From the NCBI RefSeq assembly GCF_004137245.1, contig NZ_SDWS01000001.1:620001-684000 (forward strand): DNA of 64,000 bases, read 5' to 3'. Numbering within the stretch: the stretch's first letter is position 1; the number at the start of each line of letters is the position of its first letter. Position numbers and translations under genes: made by a program. The stretch is from Nocardioides glacieisoli (GTDB lineage: Bacteria; Actinomycetota; Actinomycetes; Propionibacteriales; Nocardioidaceae). This document shows, in pieces, positions 51,594 through 60,336 of this stretch. Below the pieces are notes generated by a model that was not told where the DNA came from, searched no databases, and was given only the letters and a program-made list of their open reading frames with translations.

Positions 51594-52607
51594 ATGTCCA
51601 CGTCTCATCCGCACTCGTCCCACGAGGTCCCGTCCGTGTCCCAAGCCGGTCCGCACGCCGATGCGTCAGCGCGGCCGTCGGCGACTGACGGCACGGACGC
51701 CACCGGCCCCGAGTCCAAGACCTGGCGCGACGTCGTCGGGGCCTACGTCGGCCTGACGAAGCCGCGGGTCATCGAGCTCCTCCTGCTGACGACCGTCCCG
51801 GTGATGTTCTTCGCCGAGCGCGGCATCCCGTCGCTGGCGCTCGTCGCCGCCACGGTCGTGGGTGGCGCGCTGTCGGCCGGCTCTGCGTCGGCGTACAACT
51901 GCGTCTACGACCGCGACATCGACGAGCAGATGCGTCGTACGCGGCGCCGGGCGCTGCCGCGCCACATCGTCTCGCCGGTCTCGGCCCTCGTCTTCGCCAC
52001 GGTCCTGGCGGTGCTCTCGACCGTCGTGCTGGCGCTGTGGGTGAACTGGCTGTCGGCGGCACTGTCGGTGCTGGCCAACGCGTTCTACGTCCTCGTCTAC
52101 ACGATGCTGCTCAAGCGCCGCACGACCCAGAACATCGTCTGGGGCGGCCTGGCCGGCTGCTTCCCGGCGCTGATCGGCTGGACGGCCGTCACCGGCGAGC
52201 TCGCGTGGACCCCGGTCGTGCTGTTCCTCGTCGTGTTCTTCTGGACGCCGCCCCACACGTGGGCGCTGGCGCTGCGCTACCGCGAGGACTACCGCAACGT
52301 CGACGTCCCGATGCTCCCGGTGGTCAAGCCCGCCCCCGAGGTCGGCCGACAGATCGTCCTCTACAGCTGGGTGATGGTGGCGACCTCGCTGGTGCTCTGG
52401 CCGGTCGCCGGCACCAGCCTCGTCTACCCGGTCGCGGCGGCGGTGCTCGGTGCCGTGTTCCTCGTCGAGGCGCACCGGATGTGGCTGCGCACGAAGACGT
52501 CGGAGGCGCTCTCGGAGATCAACCCGATGCGCCTCTTCCATGCCTCGAACCTCTACCTCTCCCTGCTGTTCGTGGCGGTCGCGCTGGATCCCCTGCTGGG
52601 ACGCTGA
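51594..52607 (+). CDS. ctaB: Protoheme IX farnesyltransferase (heme O synthase)
   Basis: 337-residue integral membrane UbiA-family enzyme that attaches a farnesyl group to heme B, giving heme O for cytochrome oxidase. After a 45-residue hydrophilic N-terminus come LTKPRVIELLLLTTVPVMFF, the metal/diphosphate motif NCVYDRDIDEQMRRTRRR near 103, and WTPPHTWALALRYREDYRNVDVPMLP near 220; about eight membrane helices. ATG 51594. Works with ctaA, 2.6 kb downstream on the other strand. Confidence 0.95.
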   Translation: MSTSHPHSSHEVPSVSQAGPHADASARPSATDGTDATGPESKTWRDVVGAYVGLTKPRVIELLLLTTVPVMFFAERGIPSLALVAATVVGGALSAGSASAYNCVYDRDIDEQMRRTRRRALPRHIVSPVSALVFATVLAVLSTVVLALWVNWLSAALSVLANAFYVLVYTMLLKRRTTQNIVWGGLAGCFPALIGWTAVTGELAWTPVVLFLVVFFWTPPHTWALALRYREDYRNVDVPMLPVVKPAPEVGRQIVLYSWVMVATSLVLWPVAGTSLVYPVAAAVLGAVFLVEAHRMWLRTKTSEALSEINPMRLFHASNLYLSLLFVAVALDPLLGR

Positions 52608-52614
52608 CAAACCC

Positions 52615-52651
52615 TTGACACGTTGTCTCGGGTCTGAGAAGTCCCTAGACA
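52615..52651 (+). promoter_or_regulatory. -35-like box and imperfect dyad after ctaB
   Basis: TTGACA at 52615-52620, then an imperfect dyad TGTCTCGGG (52624-52632) and CCCTAGACA (52643-52651), one mispair in nine. It may be a terminator for ctaB or an operator for the secreted-protein gene that starts at 52753. No good -10 at normal spacing. Confidence 0.35.
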
Positions 52652-52752
52652 TCTTCTTGAGTCGTTGCCCCGTGTTCCGGTCGCCCGGATCTCGTTCAAT
52701 CGTCGGGTGGGGCGGGCATCAGGCCTGTCCCCGACAACTGGGGAGTACGTGC

Positions 52753-53736
52753 ATGTCTGCAGGACGAGCAGGACGCAGGACCAAGGGGAGTCGGGCGGTG
52801 TCGCGGATCGTGACACTCGTCCTCGCGCTGGGCTTCGCCGTCGTCGGCGTGGCGGGTGCCGCGAGCGCCCACCACAACACGGTCACCGGCACGGTGACGT
52901 GCAAGCAGGGTGGCGGCTGGACCGTCACCTGGAAGGTGATCAACAGCGAGACCATCTCCGAGACGATCACCGCGTCCAACCGGACGTCCGTCCTCCCGGT
53001 CGGCACCGTGCTGACCGGCTCCCAGACGAAGACCGTCACCGAGACGGTGACCACGAAGCCGACGGCCGCGATCAACCTGACGGTGACGGGCAAGTGGGTC
53101 CGTGACGGCCAGAACATCTACTCGACCAACTCCGACGTGGTCGAGGTCGCCGAGTTCAGCGACGGCTGCAACGTCGTGACGGCGCCGACCGTGCCCGTGG
53201 TCGACGACTGCGGCCCGGGCAACGCCCGCTTCGGCGACGTGCCCGCAGGCCCGTGGACCTCGAAGCTCAACCCCGACGGCAGCCTGACGGTCACCGCCAG
53301 CTCGGGCTACACGTTCCCCAACGGTCAGAAGAGCGTCAGCTACCCGAAGCCCGTGGACAGCAACGTCGCCTGCCCGACGCCGCCCGTCACCCCACCGGTC
53401 GTGACCCCGCCGGTGGTCACGCCGCCCGTGGTCGTTCCGCCCGAGGTCCTGCCCGCGCAGGTGCTCGTCGTGAAGGCCGGCGCGCGTCGCCTCGACAAGT
53501 GCGGTCGCCAGGGCGACCTGTTCAAGGTGAACAAGAAGTCGGGCGTCGTCTACACCGCCAAGGGCAAGGTCCTGCGCCAGGGGGTCTGGCTCAAGGCACG
53601 CACCCGCACGGTCACCGTCCGCGCGAGTGCCGCCGACGCGACTTACCAGCTGCGCGGCAAGTCCGTCTGGAAGCTGTCGTTCACCCGCAAGGCGTGCGCG
53701 AAGGCTCCCGAGGTCGCACCGAACACCGGGTCGTGA
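52753..53736 (+). CDS. Secreted protein ending in PNTGS
   Basis: 327-residue exported protein. Residues 1-40 are a long signal peptide (basic start, TLVLALGFAVVGVAGAASA). The mature part has Thr-rich beta-strand regions, two cysteines (CKQGGGW, DDCGPGN) and a Pro/Val repeat (TPPVVTPPVV) before a basic C-terminal domain. The last residues are APEVAPNTGS: a sortase-like PxTG motif at the very end, with none of the membrane helix or basic tail that usually follows. The stop overlaps the start of a sortase-like gene (TGATG). GGGGAG lies 8 nt before the ATG. Function unknown. Confidence 0.65.
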   Translation: MSAGRAGRRTKGSRAVSRIVTLVLALGFAVVGVAGAASAHHNTVTGTVTCKQGGGWTVTWKVINSETISETITASNRTSVLPVGTVLTGSQTKTVTETVTTKPTAAINLTVTGKWVRDGQNIYSTNSDVVEVAEFSDGCNVVTAPTVPVVDDCGPGNARFGDVPAGPWTSKLNPDGSLTVTASSGYTFPNGQKSVSYPKPVDSNVACPTPPVTPPVVTPPVVTPPVVVPPEVLPAQVLVVKAGARRLDKCGRQGDLFKVNKKSGVVYTAKGKVLRQGVWLKARTRTVTVRASAADATYQLRGKSVWKLSFTRKACAKAPEVAPNTGS

Positions 53737-54221
53737 TGCGACGCACCGTCGCTGCGATCACGCTGGGCGCGTCGGTGTTCCTGTCAGCCGGTCAGGGTGC
53801 GGCGTCCGCCGCCGCCCCTGACCGGCTCACGATCGCCCGCACCGGCACCGACGCCGCGGTCATCGCGGTGCCGTCGCGCAGGAACACCCTGGCCGTCGGC
53901 TCGCGCCTCAACGGCGCCGTCTACACCTGGTCGAAGGGCGACCCGCCCTGCGACCCGAGCGGCAGCACGGTGTACGCCGGCCACGCCTGGCGGGCCGGCA
54001 ACGGCGTGGCCGACCGGTGGGCGCAGCTGCGGCCGGGGGACCGGATCAAGGTCGCCGGCTGTGCGTTCGAGGTGACCCGGCGCGAGTTCTGGTCGGCGAA
54101 GCGGAGGATGGGCTCGCTCTACTCCGTGTCGGGTCCGCCGCGGATCGTGCTCGTCGGGTGCAAGGCCGACGACTACTCCAAGCGCACCGTGGTGTTCGCC
54201 CGCAAGGTCGAGCACCGCTAG
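53736..54221 (+). CDS. Sortase-like protein (class E/F type)
   Basis: 161-residue exported protein. A signal peptide (about residues 1-27) precedes a small beta-barrel domain. The three sortase residues occur in the right order: His83 in STVYAGHAW, Cys142 in IVLVGCKADDYSKR, and Arg150 in KRTVVFA. The strand IVLVGC fits the usual position just before the catalytic cysteine. It is shorter than typical class F sortases. Its ATG overlaps the stop of the PNTGS-ended protein, suggesting an enzyme-substrate pair. Remote similarity only; could be an inactive relative. Confidence 0.6.
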   Translation: MRRTVAAITLGASVFLSAGQGAASAAAPDRLTIARTGTDAAVIAVPSRRNTLAVGSRLNGAVYTWSKGDPPCDPSGSTVYAGHAWRAGNGVADRWAQLRPGDRIKVAGCAFEVTRREFWSAKRRMGSLYSVSGPPRIVLVGCKADDYSKRTVVFARKVEHR

Positions 54222-54235
54222 TCCGGGCCTGCCGG

Positions 54236-55165
54236 TCAGGGCAGCACGGTCGCGGCGCTGGGCTGCTCCTGCCCGTCCGCGCGGGCCTCGTGGCCCGCGC
54301 GGTGGGGCAGGACGGCCAGCGCGATGCGGGCCAGTCCGGCCGCGAGCAGCGCTGCTCCCAGCATGTGCAGGGCAACCAGTCCGACCGGCAGGTCCAGCCA
54401 GTACTGCACCCACCCGAGCACGCCCTGCAGCACTTCGATGAGCAGGACGAGTGCCGTCACGGTGGCGAGCCACCGGTGGCCGCCGCGCAGCGCCACCACG
54501 AGCAGCGCGACCGTCAGCGCCACCAGGACGTAGACGGCGTACGCATGGAGGTGCGACACCATCGCCGGGTCGAGGCCGTTGCGGGGGGACTCGGCGTCGC
54601 CGGCGTGCGGTCCGGCACCGGTCACGACCGTTCCGAGGTAGAGCACGACCCAACCGCTCGCCCACGTGGCCCAGGCCAGTGACCGCGGCAGGGGCGGTGC
54701 CGCCTGTCGCTCGGGGCTCCGCAGCTCGTCGACCAGAGCGACGCAGACCATGATCATCGCCATCGACAGCAGGAAGTGGCCGGCGACGATCCACGGGTTG
54801 AGGTCGGTCAGCACCGTGATGCCGCCGAGCACGGCCTGCAGGGGGATGCCGAGCCCGATCACGAGGGAGAGTCGCGTGGCGCGCCGGTGGGCGGCACCGA
54901 GCGCGGCGAGGAAGCAGAGCACCGCGACGGCGGCCAGGACGAAGGTCAGCAACCGGTTGCCGAACTCGATGGCGCCGTTGATCCCGAGCTCGCCGTGGGC
55001 GACGTAGGACGCGTCGGTGCAGCGCGGCCACGTCGGGCAGCCGAGGCCGGAGCCGGTGAGGCGCACCGCGGCACCGGTGACCACGATGCCGATGTTGGCC
55101 ACCAGGTTGGCGAGCGCCAGCGGCCAGAGGTGGCGGGCGAGTCGTCCGAGGACTGCGTCGAGCAT
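54236..55165 (-). CDS. ctaA: Heme A synthase
   Basis: 309-residue membrane enzyme (COX15/CtaA) oxidising heme O to heme A. About eight helices with the conserved histidines, e.g. HFLLSMAMIMVC and SHLHAYAVYVLV, LHMLGAALLAAG. The Cys pair in GLGCPTWPRC near 42-49 is the redox pair of Bacillus-type CtaA. ATG 55165 is used; a GTG two codons upstream overlaps the permease stop (GTGA). It follows the ABC pair directly. Confidence 0.93.
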   Translation of the reverse strand: MLDAVLGRLARHLWPLALANLVANIGIVVTGAAVRLTGSGLGCPTWPRCTDASYVAHGELGINGAIEFGNRLLTFVLAAVAVLCFLAALGAAHRRATRLSLVIGLGIPLQAVLGGITVLTDLNPWIVAGHFLLSMAMIMVCVALVDELRSPERQAAPPLPRSLAWATWASGWVVLYLGTVVTGAGPHAGDAESPRNGLDPAMVSHLHAYAVYVLVALTVALLVVALRGGHRWLATVTALVLLIEVLQGVLGWVQYWLDLPVGLVALHMLGAALLAAGLARIALAVLPHRAGHEARADGQEQPSAATVLP

Positions 55166-55167
55166 GC

Positions 55168-55950
55168 TCACTCCCACCTGAACGTCCGGGCCGTCAGCAC
55201 CGTGCCGACGGCGGCCCACGCGACCAGCACGGCCAGCGACCGACCGTCGACGACGGCGTCGATGGTCGCCGCGCGCATCGCCTCGCCGAGCGCCCCCGAC
55301 GGGAGCCACTGGACGACCGTCCCCGCGGAGCCGTAGGTCGACGTCGGCAGCACGACGCCACCGCCCGCCATCAGCAGCAGGTAGACGAGGTTGGCGAGGG
55401 CGAGGGTGGCCTCGGCCCGGAGCACCCCGGCCACGAAGAGGCCGAGCGCGGCGAAGGCGGCGGTGCCGAGTCCCACGGCGAGGACCAGCGCGACGACCGA
55501 CGTGGGCGGGTGGTCGAGCGTCGGTCGCCAGCCCAGCGCGAGCCCGACGACCACCAGCACGACGAGCTGCAGGGCGACGACGTTGAGGAGCGCGACGACC
55601 TTGCCCAGCAGGAGGCCGTGCCGGGGGAGGGGTGAGGAACCGAGGAGCTTGATCACGCCGTAGCGGCGCTCGAAACCGGTCGCGATGGCGACAGAGGTGA
55701 ACGCGGTCGACATCACCGCGAGCGCCAGCACGCCCGGGGTCAGCACGTCGACGGCCCGGTGCCCGTCGAGGTCGAGACCGAGCCGGCCCGCGGCGGCCAC
55801 GCCGCCGACGAGCACGATGACCGGGATGACGATGGCGAGCAGCAGCTGCTCACCGTTGCGCAGCATCAGCCGCGCCTCCATCCGGGCCTGGGACAGGACC
55901 ATCCGCGACAGCGACGCGCCGCCGGGTGCCGCGGTGAACGTGCCGGTCAT
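55168..55950 (-). CDS. ABC-2 type transporter permease
   Basis: 260-residue integral membrane subunit with six hydrophobic segments (e.g. LLLAIVIPVIVLVGGVAAAG; VVALLNVVALQLVVLVVVGLALG). ATG 55950 overlaps the ATPase stop (ATGA), giving equal synthesis of the two subunits. Exporter pairs at this position next to ctaA are conserved in actinobacteria; a link to heme or cytochrome assembly is possible but not shown. Confidence 0.88.
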   Translation of the reverse strand: MTGTFTAAPGGASLSRMVLSQARMEARLMLRNGEQLLLAIVIPVIVLVGGVAAAGRLGLDLDGHRAVDVLTPGVLALAVMSTAFTSVAIATGFERRYGVIKLLGSSPLPRHGLLLGKVVALLNVVALQLVVLVVVGLALGWRPTLDHPPTSVVALVLAVGLGTAAFAALGLFVAGVLRAEATLALANLVYLLLMAGGGVVLPTSTYGSAGTVVQWLPSGALGEAMRAATIDAVVDGRSLAVLVAWAAVGTVLTARTFRWE

Positions 55951-56885
55951 GTGGCCAGCTCCCGTCCGGTGAGCTCGAGGAAGACGTCCTCGAGGTTGCG
56001 CTGGCCGAGGTTGAGGGTCTCGGGCAGCACGTCGTGCTCCTCGCACCACCGCGACACCCGTCCCAGGGTCATCGAGTCCGCCGGACCGTGGATCAGCATG
56101 CTCACCACGTCGAGCTGGCGGACCTCGGTGTCGGGGCCGAGCTCGGCGCGCAGCGACTCGGGAGCACCGTCGGGGAAGGGGCGGTTGACGACGAGGCGGA
56201 TGGTCGCGGAGCGGCCCTCGCGGGTCAGCTCGCCCGGGGAGCCGCTGGCGATGACCCGGCCGTGGTCGATGATGTGGATCCGGTCGGCGAGGTGCTCGGC
56301 CTCGTCCATGTGGTGCGTCGTGAGCACGACCGTGACGCCGTCGGCGCGCACCTCCTCGAGCAGCTCCCACGTCGTGCGCCGTGCCTGCGGGTCCATCCCT
56401 GCGGTGGGCTCGTCGACGAAGACCAGCTCGGGTCGGCCGACCAGCGCGATCGCGAGGCCGAGCCGCTGCTGCTGGCCGCCGGACAGCCTGCGGTAGGGCG
56501 TACGGCCGCAGTCCGCCAGTCCGAGCCGCTCACTGAGCATCGCCGGGTCGAGCGGGCGGGCGTGCAACGACGCCATGTGGTCGAGCATCTCGTGTGCGCG
56601 TACGCCGCTCCAGGCGCCGCCTGACTGCAGCATCACGCCGATCCGGGGGAGGAGGTCCGCCCGGTCGCGCTGCGGGTCGAGGCCGAGCACGCGGACGGTG
56701 CCCTGCTGTGGGACGCGGTAGCCCTCGCACGTCTCGAGCGTGGTGGTCTTCCCGGCGCCGTTGGGCCCGAGTACGGCGGTGATCGACCCGCGGGGGACCT
56801 CGAGCGACAGCCCGTCGACCGCCACCTTCTCGCCGTAGCGCATCACCAGCCCGTCGACCGTGACGGCGGGCGCAGCGGTGGACAC
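55947..56885 (-). CDS. ABC transporter ATP-binding protein
   Basis: 312-residue ATPase. Walker A GPNGAGKTT is at residues 40-48, signature LSGGQQQRLGLAIAL near 137, Walker B LVFVDEPTAGMDP near 158 with the catalytic Glu and the H-loop TTHHMDE. A C-terminal extension of about 90 residues is usual for drug-type exporters. GTG 56885 follows TAGACT (minus strand, 56897-56892) by 6 nt. First gene of the ABC-permease-ctaA unit. Confidence 0.92.
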   Translation of the reverse strand: MSTAAPAVTVDGLVMRYGEKVAVDGLSLEVPRGSITAVLGPNGAGKTTTLETCEGYRVPQQGTVRVLGLDPQRDRADLLPRIGVMLQSGGAWSGVRAHEMLDHMASLHARPLDPAMLSERLGLADCGRTPYRRLSGGQQQRLGLAIALVGRPELVFVDEPTAGMDPQARRTTWELLEEVRADGVTVVLTTHHMDEAEHLADRIHIIDHGRVIASGSPGELTREGRSATIRLVVNRPFPDGAPESLRAELGPDTEVRQLDVVSMLIHGPADSMTLGRVSRWCEEHDVLPETLNLGQRNLEDVFLELTGRELAT

Positions 56886-57008
56886 CTCGCCAGTCTAGGG
56901 ACGCCTGGTCGTCGTCCCACGTCCGCGTCGACGAGATGGTGGTCACCCGGGCTTAGACCCCGAACCGGCGCTTTCACACTCTTTTGCCCGAAGTTGTCGA
57001 CCTGACCC

Positions 57009-57037
57009 TTGACTGGTCGGCCCCGATGGCCTTCTGT
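57009..57037 (+). promoter_or_regulatory. Possible promoter of the subtilase gene
   Basis: TTGACT (57009-57014), 17-bp spacer, TTCTGT (57032-57037). The -35 is good, the -10 is weak. The 232-bp gap (56886-57117) otherwise holds only the GGAGGA ribosome site just before the GTG. Confidence 0.35.
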
Positions 57038-57117
57038 GAGTTGGCCCACGCGCGCCTGATCCGGCGACTGGGCGAGCTGGCGAGCTGGTCGCCAGCGTCA
57101 TCCCCCGGAGGAATCAC

Positions 57118-60100
57118 GTGTCGATCCACTTCACCGGGCGAGGCGCACGACGCGGCCTCGCCGTCCTGACGACAGCCGCAGTGGTGTGCGGCCTGGCAGC
57201 GGGCGTGCCCAGCGCCACCGCTGCCACGAAGAAGAAGGACCGGGCGATCGCCACCTCGATCGCCCCCAAGGCCTCGACGCTCAGCGCCGGTCGCTACGTC
57301 GTGCTGCTCAACGACCCGGGTGCCACCCGCTACGACGGAGGGGTTGCCGGACTCAAGGCCACCGCCTCACCCAACGGCCGGTCCTTCGACGCCCAGACGG
57401 CCAAGGTCGCCGACTACCAGTCCTACCTGACCAAGCGTCAGAACGGTGTCGCCGCCGCAGTGGGCGCCGAGGTGATGAGTCGGTCGACGCTCTCCGCCAG
57501 CTCGTTCACCGCACGCCTCACCAGCAAGCAGGCCACCGACCTGTCCCAGTCGCGCGACGTCCTGATGGTCGTCAAGGACTCGGCCTTCAGCCTCGACACC
57601 TACAAGTCCCCCGAGTTCCTCGGCCTCGTCGGCCCAAGCGGCTCGCCGGGCGTGTGGGCCGCCAAGGGTGGCGTCGCCACGGCCGGTGCAGGCACCGTGG
57701 TCGGCATCTTCGACTCCGGCATCTGGCCCGAGTCCGCCTCCTTCGCCGGCTCGAAGATCGACCGCAACCCGACGGGTCCGTTCGGCCTCTACCGCAAGGG
57801 CAACACCATCTACATGCAGAAGGCGGACGGCGGCGTCTTCCGCGGCGTCTGCCAGCCGGGCCAGAAGTGGAACGTCGACGACTGCAACAGCAAGATCGTC
57901 GGCGCCCGCTACTACCCCGACGCCTTCCTCGACAGCGTGCCGCCGCAGGAGCGGTTCGGCGCCGAGTTCATCTCCACCCGTGACGGTGACGGCCACGGCT
58001 CGCACACCGCCAGCACCGCCGCCGGCAACTTCGGCGTCCCCGCGTCGGTGGAGGGCCGGAAGTTCGGCAACGTCAGCGGAATGGCACCGGCAGCCAAGAT
58101 CGCGGCCTACAAGGTCTGCTTCAGCGACACCGATCCCGACTCGGGTGGCTGCTACACCTCCTCGACCCTGTCCGCGGTCGACGACGCCATCGCCGACGGT
58201 GTGGACGTCATCAACTACTCGATCTCCGGCGCGACCGACACGGTCGTCGACGCAGTGGAGTTCGCCTTCCTGGGCGCCGCGGCCTCCGGGATCTTCGTGG
58301 CCGCGTCCGCGGGAAACAGTGGTCCGACCCCCTCGACGGTCGCGCACAACAGCCCGTGGCTGACCACGGTCGCAGCTTCGACGCACGTGAACTACGAGAA
58401 CACCGTCGTCCTGGGTGACGCGGCGGGGTCGAAGTACAAGGGTGCGTCGATCACCGACGCCAGCGTGCCGTCGACCGCCCTGGTCAACTCCACGAGCATC
58501 CCGGCCGTCACGACCACAGCCGGTGTCGCTGACGCCACCCTGTGTGGGCCGGGCAGCCTGACCGCGGCTGCGGCCGGCAAGATCGTGATCTGCACTCGTG
58601 GCACCTACGACCGCGTCGCCAAGAGCGCCGAGGTCAAGCGGGCTGGCGGCATCGCGATGGTGCTCGCCAACCCCTCAGCGGGACAGAGCCTCGACGCCGA
58701 CTTCCACTCCGTGCCGACGATCCACGTCGACAACGTGGCCGGTGACGCGATCAAGACGTACGCCGCGACGGCCGGGGCCAAGGCCTCGTTCGTGCTCACC
58801 AACACGACCGGTGTCGAGACCCCGCTCCCGCAGGTTGCCGGCTTCTCCTCGCGCGGCCCGGCCATCGCCAACAGCGCCGACGTCATCAAGCCGGACATCT
58901 CGGCTCCTGGTGTCAGCGTGCTGGCCGCAGTGGCGCCCCCGTCCGGTGGGGGTCGCAACTTCGACCTCTACTCGGGCACCTCGATGTCGAGCCCGCACAT
59001 CGCAGGCCTCGCCGCCTTCATCCTGAGCAAGAACCCCACCTGGAGCCCGATGGCGGTCAAGTCGGCGATGATGACGACGGCCTACGACCTCAAGAAGTCC
59101 GACGGTTCGCCCGACACCAACCCGTTCAACGAGGGTGCCGGTCACGTCGACCCGACGAAGTTCTTCGACCCGGGCCTCGTCGTCACTTCGGGCGCGATCG
59201 ACTGGATCGGGTTCCTGAGGGGTCAGGGCGCCTTCTTCGACGACCCGGACCTCGACTCGATCCCGGCGGTGGCTGCGACGGATCTCAACATCCCGTCGAT
59301 GGCCAAGGGCCAGGTCACGTCCAGCGTCACGATCAAGCGCACGTTCACCGCGGTCAGGGCCGGCACGTGGAACGTCGCGGCATCCGTGCCCGGCTTCGAC
59401 GTGGCGATCGCCGACTCGAGCGGCGACGCGAGCTTCGAGCTCGCTGCCGGGGCGAAGGAGACGGTGACCTTCACCTTCACCACGACGACGGCGACGCTGG
59501 GTCAGTTCTCGACCGGTTTCGCGACGCTCACCGGGACCACGTCGGTCCGGCTCCCGATCGCCCTGCGACCGGTGTCGGTCTCGGCCCCGGCCGAGGTCAC
59601 GGGCGCTGGTGCCACCGGTAGCGCCGACGTCGCCATCACGGCCGGCTTCTCCGGTCAGCTCGACGTCAAGCCGAGCGGGCTCGCCCGGGCGACCACGAAC
59701 GCGGGCACCCTCGCAGTTGGCGCGGTGTACAGCGACCCGGTCACGATCGCGGCGGACACCAAGTTCGCCCGCTTCGACGTGGACGCGACCAACAACGGGG
59801 CGGACCTGGACCTCTACGTCTACCGCCTCGACGACGCGGGCGTCCCGGTCGAGCTGGTCGGCCAGTCGGCCACCGGATCCGCGGACGAGCGGGTCACCCT
59901 CACCAACCCGGAGGCCGGGAACTATCTGGTCGAGGTCGACGGCTATGCAGCGGCGACCGGTGAGAGCGGTGTCGCCTACCGCTACGACCGCTACCTGGTC
60001 ACCCCGGTGGCGGCGGACAACTTCGGTGGGTTCGCTGCTTCACCGGACCCGGTCGACGTCGTCCAGGGTCAGGAGACCACGTTCCAGGCGACGTGGTCCG

Positions 60101-60183
60101 GGCTCACCACGGGCCGCTACCTGGGCGCGTTCGAGTACGACGGGGCCCTCGCCCCGACGTTCGTCACGGTGACCGTGCCCTGA
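57118..60183 (+). CDS. Secreted subtilisin-like protease with PA domain (S8)
   Basis: 1021-residue secreted serine protease. Signal peptide to about residue 37, then an I9-type inhibitor prodomain (GRYVVLLNDPG). The catalytic residues are Asp199 in IFDSGIWPES, His293 in DGHGSHTAST and Ser622 in GTSMSSPHIAG. A protease-associated (PA) domain (CGPGSLTAAAAGKIVICTRG) is inserted between His and Ser, as in cucumisin-type enzymes. An Fn3-like and a PPC-type (LDLYVYRLDDAG) region end the protein. GTG 57118 has GGAGGA 7 nt upstream. Confidence 0.93.
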   Translation: MSIHFTGRGARRGLAVLTTAAVVCGLAAGVPSATAATKKKDRAIATSIAPKASTLSAGRYVVLLNDPGATRYDGGVAGLKATASPNGRSFDAQTAKVADYQSYLTKRQNGVAAAVGAEVMSRSTLSASSFTARLTSKQATDLSQSRDVLMVVKDSAFSLDTYKSPEFLGLVGPSGSPGVWAAKGGVATAGAGTVVGIFDSGIWPESASFAGSKIDRNPTGPFGLYRKGNTIYMQKADGGVFRGVCQPGQKWNVDDCNSKIVGARYYPDAFLDSVPPQERFGAEFISTRDGDGHGSHTASTAAGNFGVPASVEGRKFGNVSGMAPAAKIAAYKVCFSDTDPDSGGCYTSSTLSAVDDAIADGVDVINYSISGATDTVVDAVEFAFLGAAASGIFVAASAGNSGPTPSTVAHNSPWLTTVAASTHVNYENTVVLGDAAGSKYKGASITDASVPSTALVNSTSIPAVTTTAGVADATLCGPGSLTAAAAGKIVICTRGTYDRVAKSAEVKRAGGIAMVLANPSAGQSLDADFHSVPTIHVDNVAGDAIKTYAATAGAKASFVLTNTTGVETPLPQVAGFSSRGPAIANSADVIKPDISAPGVSVLAAVAPPSGGGRNFDLYSGTSMSSPHIAGLAAFILSKNPTWSPMAVKSAMMTTAYDLKKSDGSPDTNPFNEGAGHVDPTKFFDPGLVVTSGAIDWIGFLRGQGAFFDDPDLDSIPAVAATDLNIPSMAKGQVTSSVTIKRTFTAVRAGTWNVAASVPGFDVAIADSSGDASFELAAGAKETVTFTFTTTTATLGQFSTGFATLTGTTSVRLPIALRPVSVSAPAEVTGAGATGSADVAITAGFSGQLDVKPSGLARATTNAGTLAVGAVYSDPVTIAADTKFARFDVDATNNGADLDLYVYRLDDAGVPVELVGQSATGSADERVTLTNPEAGNYLVEVDGYAAATGESGVAYRYDRYLVTPVAADNFGGFAASPDPVDVVQGQETTFQATWSGLTTGRYLGAFEYDGALAPTFVTVTVP

Positions 60184-60208
60184 CCTGAGAAAGCCGCACC
60201 AACCCGTT

Positions 60209-60244
60209 CGGCGGGCGTGACTCCTCCAGGTGTCACGCCCGCCG
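60209..60244 (+). terminator. Hairpin terminator after the subtilase
   Basis: CGGCGGGCGTGAC (60209-60221) pairs with GTCACGCCCGCCG (60232-60244): a perfect 13-bp stem with a 10-nt loop. GC-rich and without a T-run, as usual for this group. Confidence 0.75.
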
Positions 60245-60315
60245 GCGCGTCCGGGCACCACACGGAGGGGGGACGTCCGCCCCACTTAGGTGACCCTTGC
60301 TTGAACGGCGGGAAG

Positions 60316-60336
60316 TATTAACGACACACTGTCGTT
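60316..60336. promoter_or_regulatory. SufR operator-like palindrome with -10
   Basis: AACGACA-CAC-TGTCGTT (60320-60336) is a perfect 7-bp inverted repeat ending at the base before the sufR GTG. A TATTAA hexamer (60316-60321) overlaps its left edge and may be the -10. A repressor here would block initiation. Autoregulation by SufR is known in mycobacteria and cyanobacteria; the site itself is inferred. Confidence 0.6.

Noticed and set aside
60287..60306. IdeR/DtxR iron box upstream of sufR
   Set aside because: TTAGGT matches one half-site, but the other half is poor (about 12 of 19 bases).
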